Below are positions 1 to 5,837 of a stretch of 18,046 bases of DNA, piece by piece. Location of the stretch: positions 1 to 18,046 of the forward strand of contig CAAGGQ010000123.1 of NCBI GenBank assembly GCA_900769475.1. Direction: 5' to 3'. This DNA is from Clostridia bacterium (GTDB lineage: Bacteria; Bacillota; Clostridia; Oscillospirales; CAG-272). Position 1 is the first letter of the stretch; the number at the start of each line of letters is the position of its first letter. A model generated the notes under the pieces. It had not been told where the DNA came from, made no database searches, and saw nothing but the letters and a program-made list of their open reading frames with translations. The translations under genes and the position numbers were made by a program.

Positions 1-934
1 TCACTCCGTCCCACAGCTCCAGGGTGCTTCCCGCCAGAACGCCGTCCAACGTCAGGGCTCGGCCCTCCACCACCTTCACGGGCTGACCTGCAATGGAGTA
101 CTCGCCGTCGGGGCATCCCGTGGCCTCCATGGAATCGGTGATCAGCACCAGCCGCTCCCGTCCAAGACACCGATAGGCCAGCTTGACCATCTCGGGGCAG
201 ATGTGCACGCCGTCCACGATAAGCTCGCTATACGCCCGCGACGTGGTCAGAGCCACGCTCACCGCGCCGCCGTCCCGATGGTGCAGGGGAGGCATGGCAT
301 TGAAGAGATGAGTGAAGGAGGTCACGCCCCGTTCCAGGGCCTGCTCAGCCTCCGCGGCGGTGGCGGCGGTATGCCCCAGCCCCAAGGTAGCTCCGTAGGA
401 CTTGGCAATGGCGGTAAAGAGCCCGTTGGTATCCAGCTCAAAGGCCGCCGTGATATGGCAGGGCAGCGTGACGGAGCCAAGCACCCGCATCAGCTCCTCG
501 GCATCCAGCTCGGCCAAGAGATGCGTGGGATGGGCGCCCCGCTTTTGAGGATTGAGGTAGCGGCCCTCAAAATGGATCCCATCAAAATCGCAGGCTTGAA
601 TGGCCTTTACGGCCTGCATCCATTCGGCCTCGGTGGCCGAGGCCAGGGTGGGAAAGACCGAGGTGACACCGTGGCGCAGATAATCCATCTTCATGGCGCA
701 CAGCTCTGCGGGGGTGGCGGTGGAAAAATCGTAGCCGCTCCTGCCATGGGTGTGCACGTCGATCAGACCGGGAAGAAGATATGCTCCTCCCAGATCGGTC
801 ACGCGGTCGGCCGTGGCGTTGCGGCAGTCCTCGCCCACCGCCAGGATCTGACCGTCCTCCAAAAGGACCGGGCAATCCTCTTTCCAGGAGCCGTTCCGAT
901 CCCAGACCCGCGCTCCTCGCAGTAAATGCTTCAT
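1..934 (-). CDS. nagA: N-acetylglucosamine-6-phosphate deacetylase, 3' end cut by window edge
   Basis: The minus-strand frame is open from 934 to the window edge (311 codons; the C-terminus, probably about 70 residues, is missing). It encodes a cytosolic amidohydrolase that removes acetate from GlcNAc-6-phosphate in amino-sugar recycling or use. Visible family motifs are the metal-binding DVHTHG (H61, H63), HFEG with E123, LGHTAAT, THLFNAM and the ITDSMEATG segment with the catalytic-type Asp. The usual EGP(F/W)LN string reads EGRYLN here, while the metal-ligand Glu is kept. An AAGGAGG lies just upstream; ATG 934 has an 11-nt spacer, whereas the in-frame ATG at 943 would leave only 2 nt, so 934 is preferred but not certain. 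It diverges from the operon starting at 1089. The family call is confident. Confidence 0.93.
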   Translation of the reverse strand, partial: MKHLLRGARVWDRNGSWKEDCPVLLEDGQILAVGEDCRNATADRVTDLGGAYLLPGLIDVHTHGRSGYDFSTATPAELCAMKMDYLRHGVTSVFPTLASATEAEWMQAVKAIQACDFDGIHFEGRYLNPQKRGAHPTHLLAELDAEELMRVLGSVTLPCHITAAFELDTNGLFTAIAKSYGATLGLGHTAATAAEAEQALERGVTSFTHLFNAMPPLHHRDGGAVSVALTTSRAYSELIVDGVHICPEMVKLAYRCLGRERLVLITDSMEATGCPDGEYSIAGQPVKVVEGRALTLDGVLAGSTLELWDGV

Positions 935-967
935 GATTTCCATCGCCTCCTTGCAAATTCTGTCTTT

Positions 968-996
968 ATTATAGCATTTGCCAAGGGATTTGTCTA
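968..996 (-). promoter_or_regulatory. sigma-A promoter of nagA
   Basis: On the minus strand, TAGACA (996-991), a 17-nt spacer and a perfect TATAAT (973-968) lie about 25 nt upstream of the ribosome binding site of nagA. Found by reading the sequence; spacing and hexamers fit the housekeeping consensus. Confidence 0.75.
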
Positions 997-1021
997 CGGG
1001 TTTTTGGAAAAAAAGCGACTT

Positions 1022-1051
1022 CTGTCATTTTTTCCTCCCACGGCATATACT
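1022..1051 (+). promoter_or_regulatory. weak candidate promoter of the 1089-2187 operon
   Basis: CTGTCA (1022-1027) and TATACT (1046-1051) are separated by 18 nt, ending 37 nt before the first start codon. The -35 matches only 4 of 6 bases. The -10 area also reads CATATACT, which fits the loose CATANNNT pattern of a mother-cell sporulation sigma factor, but no good matching -35 was found. Low confidence on the sigma factor. Confidence 0.35.
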
Positions 1052-1088
1052 GCCCTTGACCCCCTGACAGGAGAAAGGAGCCTACCGT

Positions 1089-1319
1089 ATGAAACTTGAC
1101 AAACGAATGCTGGAGCGTCTGCTTTCCATGAACGACGACCAGCTGACCCAGGTGATTCAAAGCATTGCCACCGAGGCCGGCATCGACCCCGCCACTCTGG
1201 GACTGCAGGCCGAGCAGATCCAAAGTCTGCGCGCTGCCCTGGGATCGGCCACCGACGAGGATCTGCAGCGCATGGGCGAGGTCTACCAGGCCTATCGGCA
1301 GCAACGCCGCCACCCGTAA
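1089..1319 (+). CDS. small helical protein of unknown function, first gene of a three-gene operon
   Basis: This 76-residue protein has an ATG start behind a GAAAGGAG site (1074-1080). It is rich in Leu, Gln and charged residues, looks all-helical, and has no signal peptide, membrane segment or cysteine. The N-terminal half (KRMLERLLSMNDDQLTQVI) and the C-terminal half (EQIQSLRAALGSATDEDLQR) have the rhythm of helix-turn-helix-like bundles. I vaguely recall similar short proteins beside the next two genes in other Clostridia, but I cannot name the family. It lies 24 nt before a gene with a TTG start and so is probably cotranscribed. Function unknown; a real gene is likely from its ribosome binding site, frame and position. 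Confidence 0.72.
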   Translation: MKLDKRMLERLLSMNDDQLTQVIQSIATEAGIDPATLGLQAEQIQSLRAALGSATDEDLQRMGEVYQAYRQQRRHP

Positions 1320-1343
1320 CCCATCCGGAAAGGAGGCTTTGCC

Positions 1344-1781
1344 TTGAACGAATCCCCTTCCCCTCCCTCGGGAGAAGCCCTACAATCGCTTCTGTCCAAT
1401 CCCGATCTGATCCAACGGGTGCGAGGAATCCTTTCCTCCACCTCGGATCCCCCTATGGCCGAAGCTCCCACCAAGGAGAACTCTCCCCCGGAGCCTTCGC
1501 CTCCCTCCTCACCGCCCATTGACGGACTTTCCCGCCTCTTGAGTGACCCGGCGCTCCTGGAAAAGCTCCCCGGGATCCTGGCCACGGTAAAGCCCCTGCT
1601 CTCGGCTCTGCCAACCATGGCCGCGCCTCCCGCCACGAATGCCGAACCCAAGTCCCTGCCGGCCTGTCGGGATCATCTCTTGCTTTCTCTCAAGCCCTTC
1701 CTCTCTCCCGCACGGCGGGACGCGGTGGATACCATCCTCCGCATCGCTCGCCTGGGAGAGGTCTTAGGACAGCTGAAATGA
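1344..1781 (+). CDS. unknown protein with repeated 'LLS(N/D)P' helices and a Pro/Ser-rich linker
   Basis: This 145-residue protein starts at a TTG 7 nt after a perfect AAAGGAGG (1329-1336); no ATG is available nearby. It has an internal duplication: EALQSLLSNPDLIQRVRGIL (residues about 10-29) resembles GLSRLLSDPALLEKLPGILA (about 61-80). A proline/serine-rich linker separates the copies. The C-terminal part contains one Cys and a helical tail (LLLSLKPFLSPARRDAVDTI, about 112-131). No signal peptide or clear membrane span is seen. It is the middle gene of the 1089-2187 operon; its stop TGA sits directly against the ribosome binding site of the next gene. I do not recognise a function. A role in the spore or cell surface is only a guess from the company of a proline-rich, hydrophobic-tailed protein. 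Confidence 0.75.
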   Translation: MNESPSPPSGEALQSLLSNPDLIQRVRGILSSTSDPPMAEAPTKENSPPEPSPPSSPPIDGLSRLLSDPALLEKLPGILATVKPLLSALPTMAAPPATNAEPKSLPACRDHLLLSLKPFLSPARRDAVDTILRIARLGEVLGQLK

Positions 1782-1794
1782 AAGGAGGCCCACC

Positions 1795-2187
1795 GTGTAT
1801 TCCCGTTTTCCGGATTCCTCGGGACGCCCGATCCGCGTCCCCGAGCACTACAGCGGCGTCGCCTTTTCCGAGCGTCCGCCCCGTCCTCCCGAGCCTCTGC
1901 CCAAAAAGCGACTCCCCGAGGTCGCCACGCCCTCTCCCCCCAAGGAGCTTCCTCCATCCAAGGAGCCTCCGGCGCTCCCCGCGCCACGTCTGCTCCCTCC
2001 CCCGCCGCAAGAACCTCCTCACCCACGGGAGCCGATCCGACAGCCTCTCCTTGGGCTCTCGGTTCCCTTTCTCCGCGGCATCGGCTTTGAGGAGCTTTTG
2101 CTCCTGGGGCTGATCCTTCTGCTCTCCCAAAGCGAGGAGGATCCCTCCACCGTTCTGTGGCTGGCCCTGCTCCTGTTTTGCGGATAG
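1795..2187 (+). CDS. proline-rich protein with hydrophobic C-terminal tail, unknown function
   Basis: This 130-residue protein starts at GTG 1795, 6 nt after AAAGGAGG (1781-1788). The first 25 residues (from MYSRFPDSSGRPIRVPEHYS) are polar. Residues about 28-85 are extremely proline-rich, a probable extended rod or linker. The last 35 residues are hydrophobic (EELLLLGLILLLSQ, then a short acidic turn, then VLWLALLLFC), which would form a tail anchor or a membrane hairpin. The two hydrophobic runs are each barely long enough to span a membrane. The architecture suggests a protein attached to a membrane or shell by its C-terminus. No enzyme motif is seen. A minus-strand open frame covers this gene but is a shadow caused by high GC. 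Confidence 0.75.
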   Translation: MYSRFPDSSGRPIRVPEHYSGVAFSERPPRPPEPLPKKRLPEVATPSPPKELPPSKEPPALPAPRLLPPPPQEPPHPREPIRQPLLGLSVPFLRGIGFEELLLLGLILLLSQSEEDPSTVLWLALLLFCG

Positions 2188-2234
2188 AAGGCGAATTTGG
2201 TCGGCTTTTGCGAAAAAAGGTTTGAAAAATCCTC

Positions 2235-2279
2235 TTGTATTTCCCTTGAAAATATGATATGATATAGTATCATACCATA
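2235..2279 (+). promoter_or_regulatory. promoter overlapped by a 27-bp palindrome (probable operator)
   Basis: Two overlapping promoter readings are possible: TTGTAT (2235-2240), 17 nt, TATGAT (2258-2263); or TTGAAA (2246-2251), 16 nt, TATCAT (2268-2273). Both are covered by an inverted repeat at 2253-2279: TATGATATGATA, centre TAG, TATCATACCATA, giving 12-bp arms with one mismatch. A repressor dimer bound here would block either promoter. The regulator is not identifiable from the site. The downstream gene begins at 2296, so the 5' leader is very short. Confidence 0.65.
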
Positions 2280-2295
2280 GGGAATTACATAGAAT

Positions 2296-3585
2296 ATGAA
2301 AACCATACTGAAAAGCAAACTGTTTTGGGTCAGGCTCCTGCTGGGCCTGCTCATTCTTGCCAACCTGGCGGTGATCCATCGGTTCTCCTCCAAAGACGGC
2401 TCTGCCTCCTATCATACCAGCTATAAGGTGACGGCCTCGGTAAGCCAGACCGTGATCAAGGATTTTGCCCAAAAGGATAAGGTCGAGCAGGATACCCTCA
2501 TTGAGGATCTGCGCGCCGTGGTGGCCAACCTCGCCCATATGGTGGAGTTTGGCTCCCTGGCCGCCCTTTGGCTTCTCTTCCTGCACACCTGGAAGGGCGC
2601 TCTTTGGCTCAAGAGCCTGGGCGCGGTGGGGATCTCCGCCCTCTTCGCCTTTTTGGACGAGGGCTACCAGGGCACCGTCAGCGGACGCGATGCAGGAATG
2701 AAGGACATTGGCTACGACGTTTTGGGAGCGCTCCTGGGCTGTGGAGTCATCCTGCTCCTCTTGTGGCTCCTGCGGATCTACAAAAATCGGGAGCCACGGG
2801 TCAAGATCACTCGCTACACCCTGGACGCGCCTAAGAATCATCCCACCCTTTCCCTGCGCCTGGCAGTGGCCGCCGATCTGCACGGGAAGGGACACGATGC
2901 TGTGCTTCGCCTGTTGCAGAAGGAACGTCCCCAGCGGATCCTGATTCCCGGAGATCTGATGGAAGACAAGGAGCTGCTGGATCCGGAGTCCCCCGGCTAC
3001 CGCTTCCTGCGGGAATGTGCCGCTCTGGCACCCACCTACTATTCCCCCGGCAACCATGAGATCGGCTGTTATCACAAGGGCAATCCCTGGCGCCATCCCA
3101 TTCCCAATCCCCTCCCCCGGGAGGTCAAGGAGCGCATCGCCGCCACCGGCGTGACCCTGCTGGACAACGATTGCGCCGTGCGGGAGGGCATCTGCTACTG
3201 CGGACTGACCTCGGGGATCCACGGGGACAAGAACTTTCCCGATCCCGCCACCCTGGAGCGCTTTGCCAAGGTCCCCGGACCTCGCATCCTGCTTTGTCAC
3301 CATCCCGAATACTTCGTGCCCCACATTCAAAAGACCGACATTGAGCTGACCGTGTGCGGTCACGCTCACGGCGGACAGTGGCGCTTCTTTGGGCGCGGCG
3401 TTTACGCCCCCGGCCAGGGAATCCTGCCCAAGTACACCGCGGGTGTGCTGGATGGGCGCTGTGTGATCAGCCGCGGCATTGGAAATCACACCATCTATCC
3501 CCGTATTTTCAATTCCCCCGAGCTGGTCATGATCACCATTGGTCCCGGCGCCGAGGGAACCGATTCCCCCACCAAAACGAAATAA
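2296..3585 (+). CDS. VanZ-like membrane domain fused to a calcineurin-type metallophosphoesterase
   Basis: A 429-residue membrane protein. A signal anchor lies at about residues 11-28. A VanZ-like region follows (about 76-160) with the family's H81/E84, the DE-x2-Q at 121-125, GR at 130-131 and hydrophobic spans around 88-96, 104-119 and 142-160. From about 187 to 415 it is a metallophosphoesterase of the YkuE/YaeI type: D194-L-H196, GD220, GNHE (N253, H254), CHHPEYF (H335/H336) and GHAHGG (H356, H358), all metal-site motifs intact. The phosphoesterase part should face one side of the membrane; related enzymes cut phospholipid-like or nucleotide-linked lipids, but the substrate here is unknown. 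The start ATG has only a weak AGGGAA site. It lies 19 nt upstream of trxA, probably cotranscribed. Domain calls are confident, the role is not. Confidence 0.88.
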   Translation: MKTILKSKLFWVRLLLGLLILANLAVIHRFSSKDGSASYHTSYKVTASVSQTVIKDFAQKDKVEQDTLIEDLRAVVANLAHMVEFGSLAALWLLFLHTWKGALWLKSLGAVGISALFAFLDEGYQGTVSGRDAGMKDIGYDVLGALLGCGVILLLLWLLRIYKNREPRVKITRYTLDAPKNHPTLSLRLAVAADLHGKGHDAVLRLLQKERPQRILIPGDLMEDKELLDPESPGYRFLRECAALAPTYYSPGNHEIGCYHKGNPWRHPIPNPLPREVKERIAATGVTLLDNDCAVREGICYCGLTSGIHGDKNFPDPATLERFAKVPGPRILLCHHPEYFVPHIQKTDIELTVCGHAHGGQWRFFGRGVYAPGQGILPKYTAGVLDGRCVISRGIGNHTIYPRIFNSPELVMITIGPGAEGTDSPTKTK

Positions 3586-3604
3586 AAAAAAGGAGATTAC
3601 AACT

Positions 3605-3922
3605 ATGGCAAACGAAAAAGTAATTGCATTGACCAACGCCGCCTTTGAAACCGAGGTTTTGAAGAGTGACAAGCCCGTACTCATTGACTTCTGGGCCCCC
3701 TGGTGCGGTCCCTGCCGCCGTCTTGGCCCCGTGATCGACGAGATCGCTGAGGAAAACGATGGCATTAAGGTATGCAAGGTCAACGTGGACGAGGAAGAAG
3801 CTCTGGCTCAGCAGTTTGGCATTATGAGCATCCCCACCCTTCTGATCTTCAAGAACGGCCAGCTGGTCAACCAGACCGTTGGCGTACAGGGCAAGCAGGA
3901 GATCCTGGATCTTTTGGCATGA
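3605..3922 (+). CDS. trxA: thioredoxin
   Basis: A 105-residue cytosolic thioredoxin with the classic WCGPC active site (Cys-Gly-Pro-Cys), FWAP before it, the cis-proline loop MSIPT, and the LLIFKNGQ strand. The length is typical. The start is ATG 3605, 9 nt after AGGAG (3591-3595); an upstream in-frame extension to 3539 overlaps the previous gene and is not the start. It follows the metallophosphoesterase gene by 19 nt and is closed by a strong terminator. It is a general disulfide reductant. In this window it could be a substrate of the reductase at 17110, but that is inference; NrdD here carries its own redoxin-like domain. Confidence 0.95.
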   Translation: MANEKVIALTNAAFETEVLKSDKPVLIDFWAPWCGPCRRLGPVIDEIAEENDGIKVCKVNVDEEEALAQQFGIMSIPTLLIFKNGQLVNQTVGVQGKQEILDLLA

Positions 3923-3973
3923 TCCCGCCAAAAGAGGACTTTCTCTTTTCTGCAGCTTTCGCAAAGAAAACGC

Positions 3974-4009
3974 AAACACCACCAAGGAATGTTCTTTGGT
4001 GGTGTTTTT
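3974..4009 (+). terminator. intrinsic terminator after trxA
   Basis: A perfect 12-bp stem (AAACACCACCAA with TTGGTGGTGTTT), a 10-nt loop, and a run of T follow trxA by about 50 nt. A weaker AAAAGAG/CTCTTTT hairpin precedes it at 3930-3949. Confidence 0.9.
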
Positions 4010-4072
4010 CTATGGGGGTGAACCTACGAAAGGCTTCCCGAAAGGTATTTTGATAAAATCTCATGAAAAAGG

Positions 4073-4101
4073 TTTACAAACCGTAAAAAACGTGGTATAA
4101 T
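4073..4101 (+). promoter_or_regulatory. strong sigma-A promoter for the structured RNA
   Basis: TTTACA (4073-4078), 17 nt, perfect TATAAT (4096-4101). The predicted start of transcription at 4107-4108 coincides with the first base of the long closing helix of the RNA. Confidence 0.85.
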
Positions 4102-4107
4102 AATTAA

Positions 4108-4318
4108 GCCAAACAATCTTAATATTCATAGTTATAGGTTTTTCTCGTTATGGGTTAACTATAGCTTTTTTCGCTATACAATTAAGCATCCTCGTTTTGG
4201 TAAAAACGCTGCTCCTGCTTGATTGTATAGAGAACCTATGCTATGAAGAGATTGTTTGGCGACAATTGGAGTTTGCGTTTTTCGGTGCGCTGACTTCGGT
4301 TGGCGCACTTTTTATTTT
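4108..4318 (+). ncRNA. structured RNA of about 200 nt, own promoter and terminator, class not assigned
   Basis: Fold worked out by eye. P1: 4108-4120 pairs with 4248-4260, 13 bp with one G-U. P2a: 4125-4131 with 4241-4247, 7 bp. P2b: 4134-4140 with 4233-4239, 7 bp. P3: 4174-4188 with 4216-4230, 15 bp with one G-U. P4: 4193-4198 with 4203-4208, 6 bp, tetraloop GGTA. A large 5'-side internal loop (4141-4173) contains TATAGC, which can instead pair with GCTATA at 4173-4178 and would open P3. CTCC (4212-4215) can also pair with GGAG (4268-4271), a possible pseudoknot. The long rod with a large internal loop recalls 6S RNA, but the 3' side of that loop is only 2 nt, unlike classic 6S. Alternatively it is a regulatory leader for the Cys-rich gene after the terminator. 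Structured RNA: confident. Class: unknown. Confidence 0.75.
4285..4318 (+). terminator. UUCG-capped intrinsic terminator of the structured RNA
   Basis: A 10-bp stem (GTGCGCTGAC with GTTGGCGCAC, two G-U pairs) closed by a TTCG tetraloop on a C-G pair, followed by TTTTTATTTT. It ends 13 nt before the start codon of the next small gene, so that gene is reached only by readthrough. Confidence 0.88.
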
Positions 4319-4331
4319 GGTAGGGGGATAT

Positions 4332-4535
4332 ATGAGCAAAACGATTCCAAAAAGAGAAATCGATATTTCCGGCATAGAGCTTACGCCCGGAGAGCCCGCC
4401 GTTTGTCTTGGAAACGGAACGCAAGGCCTTGAGTGTTGTTGCGACGAATGTGACTACTATTTGCTTTGTTATCCTGAATTCGATGAAAAAAGTCGTGAGG
4501 GAAAGATTGCCGAGAAGAACGTCGCTATTTCATGA
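4332..4535 (+). CDS. small Cys-rich protein, possible metal binder, unknown function
   Basis: A 67-residue protein starting at ATG 4332, 4 nt after AGGGGG (4322-4327). It has five cysteines in the central third: one in PAVCLGNG, three in a row plus one in LECCCDECDYY, and one in LLCYPEF. The CCC-x2-C-x5-C arrangement would suit a zinc or iron-sulfur site, or a thiol switch. There is no signal peptide or membrane span. The frame can be extended upstream to a TTG at 4197, but that runs through the structured RNA and terminator, so the short start is chosen. It is followed 11 nt later by a terminator. I recall no named family. Its A+T content is higher than that of neighbouring genes. Confidence 0.7.
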   Translation: MSKTIPKREIDISGIELTPGEPAVCLGNGTQGLECCCDECDYYLLCYPEFDEKSREGKIAEKNVAIS

Positions 4536-4545
4536 CCGCGTAAAA

Positions 4546-4577
4546 GGACGAGGAGATTCATTCCTCGTTCTTTTTTT
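4546..4577 (+). terminator. intrinsic terminator after the Cys-rich gene
   Basis: A 9-bp stem (GGACGAGGA with TCCTCGTTC, one G-U), a 7-nt loop and seven T. It closes the RNA/Cys-rich gene unit. Confidence 0.88.
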
Positions 4578-4635
4578 CTCCCGGCCCCCGGCGCCATTTT
4601 TCTTTCTTCTTTATGTATAAACTTTTCAAAACCCA

Positions 4636-4664
4636 TTGATTTTCGGATGGAAATCGGTTATAAT
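4636..4664 (+). promoter_or_regulatory. sigma-A promoter of the DUF1836-mrnC-HAD operon
   Basis: TTGATT (4636-4641), 17 nt, perfect TATAAT (4659-4664). The -35 coincides with the TTG where the longest open frame begins, which argues that the real start of the downstream gene lies further in. The leader is about 75 nt and includes a small AGGAG/CTCCT hairpin at 4706-4720. Confidence 0.8.
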
Positions 4665-4746
4665 GGTATTGAAAATCACATTTCACAGACCCAAAAACCG
4701 CAAAAAGGAGATCGCCTCCTCTTTGCCAAGAAAGGAAGCAAGCCAT

Positions 4747-5445
4747 ATGCCCATCAACGAAATGGAACAACAGATCCGCGAAGCCATGCAGGATCGGGAC
4801 CTCCGCCCCAACGAGATCCCCGCCATTGACCTCTACGTGGATCAGATCACCAGTCTGGTGGCCGACCGCGCCAAGGAGGGTGCTCCCCGCTATCACGACC
4901 GGGTGCTGACCAAAACCATGATCAATAACTACTCCAAGGACGGGCTCATCTCTCCCATCAAGGGCAAAAAATACAACAAGGAGCAGATCCTGCAAATGCT
5001 CCTGGTGTATTCCATGAAAAACACCCTCTCCATCGGCGAGATCAAGCGCATCCTGCAAAACGTCTACGCCCTGGAGGGCTACGGTGAGGAGATGCTGGAG
5101 GAGGTCTACGGCCGCTTCCTGGAAATCAAGGAGCTGGAGCGCGCCGAAGCGGTGGACATGATCCGCGGTTTTGCTAAGCGTTGGGAATTCGATCCCGAAA
5201 GCGACGCCGATTTCTTCACCTTCCTCCTGGGACTCTCGGCATGGTCGTCCTATCTGAAAAACATCGTCCAAGCGCTCCTGGAATCCCGCTACCTGGATCA
5301 AGAGGAGCTGGAAAAGGCGATCGCCAAGCGGCAAAAGGAAGAAAAAAAGGCGGCCAAGAAGGCGGCGAAAAAGGAAGAAGCCGCAAAAAAAGCCGCTCCT
5401 CCCAAGGAGAGCGACGAACAAGAGCAAAGTGAGGCCGAGGAATAA
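4747..5445 (+). CDS. DUF1836 domain protein
   Basis: A 232-residue cytosolic protein. Residues about 15-150 match my memory of DUF1836: IPAIDLYVDQITSLV, LTKTMINNYSKDGLI, a KKYNKEQILQMLLVY stretch and LSIGEIKRIL. The N-terminal part resembles a MerR-like winged helix (the TKTMINNYSKDGLISP segment looks like a recognition region), so DNA binding is plausible but unproven. The C-terminal 45 residues are Lys/Ala/Glu-rich and low complexity. The start ATG 4747 has AAAGGA 10 nt upstream; a TTG at 4723 is a less likely alternative. The stop overlaps the mrnC start by one base (TAATG), which implies translational coupling. Confidence 0.85.
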   Translation: MPINEMEQQIREAMQDRDLRPNEIPAIDLYVDQITSLVADRAKEGAPRYHDRVLTKTMINNYSKDGLISPIKGKKYNKEQILQMLLVYSMKNTLSIGEIKRILQNVYALEGYGEEMLEEVYGRFLEIKELERAEAVDMIRGFAKRWEFDPESDADFFTFLLGLSAWSSYLKNIVQALLESRYLDQEELEKAIAKRQKEEKKAAKKAAKKEEAAKKAAPPKESDEQEQSEAEE

Positions 5446-5834
5446 TGGATATTCGTGAAATCAGCGTCCCCGCCCTGGCCTACCTTGGGGACTGCGTACT
5501 GGAGCTGCGGGTACGCCAGCATTTGGTGGAGAAAGGGCTTTCCACCTCGGCACATCTCAACGCCGCCGCCCTGGACTACGTGCGGGCCCCCGCCCAGGCC
5601 GAGGCCATGAAGCGTCTTTTGCCCCACCTGACCGAGGAGGAAGAGATCTACTTCCGCCGCGGACGCAATCTGGGACACTCCAACGTTCCCAAGCGCTCCA
5701 CAGTCAGCGAGTACCGCGCCGCCACGGGCATGGAAGCCCTCTTCGGCTTTCTGCATCTGACCCATCAGGAGGAGCGCATCGACGCCCTCTTCCGTCTGGC
5801 CTATCCCGATCCCCCCACGGATACGGAGGCATGA
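5445..5834 (+). CDS. mrnC: Mini-ribonuclease III
   Basis: A 129-residue RNase III-type nuclease lacking the double-stranded RNA-binding domain, as expected for this family, which matures 23S rRNA in Firmicutes. The signature ALAYLGDCVLELRVR holds catalytic Asp16. The second acidic site lies in ATGMEALFGFLHL (Glu near 97). RRGRN and PKRSTVSEYR are also typical. The start codon overlaps the previous stop (TAATG) and the next gene starts 3 nt after its stop. In Bacillus this gene sits beside cysS; here it lies between DUF1836 and a HAD phosphatase. Confidence 0.93.
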   Translation: MDIREISVPALAYLGDCVLELRVRQHLVEKGLSTSAHLNAAALDYVRAPAQAEAMKRLLPHLTEEEEIYFRRGRNLGHSNVPKRSTVSEYRAATGMEALFGFLHLTHQEERIDALFRLAYPDPPTDTEA

Positions 5835-5837
5835 CCT

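Noticed and set aside
203..925. Plus-strand 240-codon frame
   Set aside because: Antisense to nagA, whose minus-strand frame shows the full set of deacetylase motifs up to the window edge.
1022..1051. Mother-cell sporulation promoter for the 1089-2187 operon
   Set aside because: Only the -10 fits a loose pattern; the -35 spacing for sigma-E or sigma-K is wrong by about two bases.
1690..3783. Minus-strand open frame of 697 codons
   Set aside because: It lies antisense to the Pro-rich, VanZ-phosphoesterase and trxA genes, which have clear motifs and ribosome binding sites; its translation is low-complexity and matches no family I know. A GC-driven shadow frame.
4108..4260. Firm assignment of the structured RNA as 6S RNA
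   Set aside because: Size and rod shape fit, but the 3' side of the internal loop is only 2 nt and I cannot run a covariance search; left as unassigned.
4197..4331. N-terminal extension of the Cys-rich protein from a TTG
   Set aside because: It would translate the apical loop, P1 and terminator of the structured RNA, and has no ribosome binding site; ATG 4332 has one.
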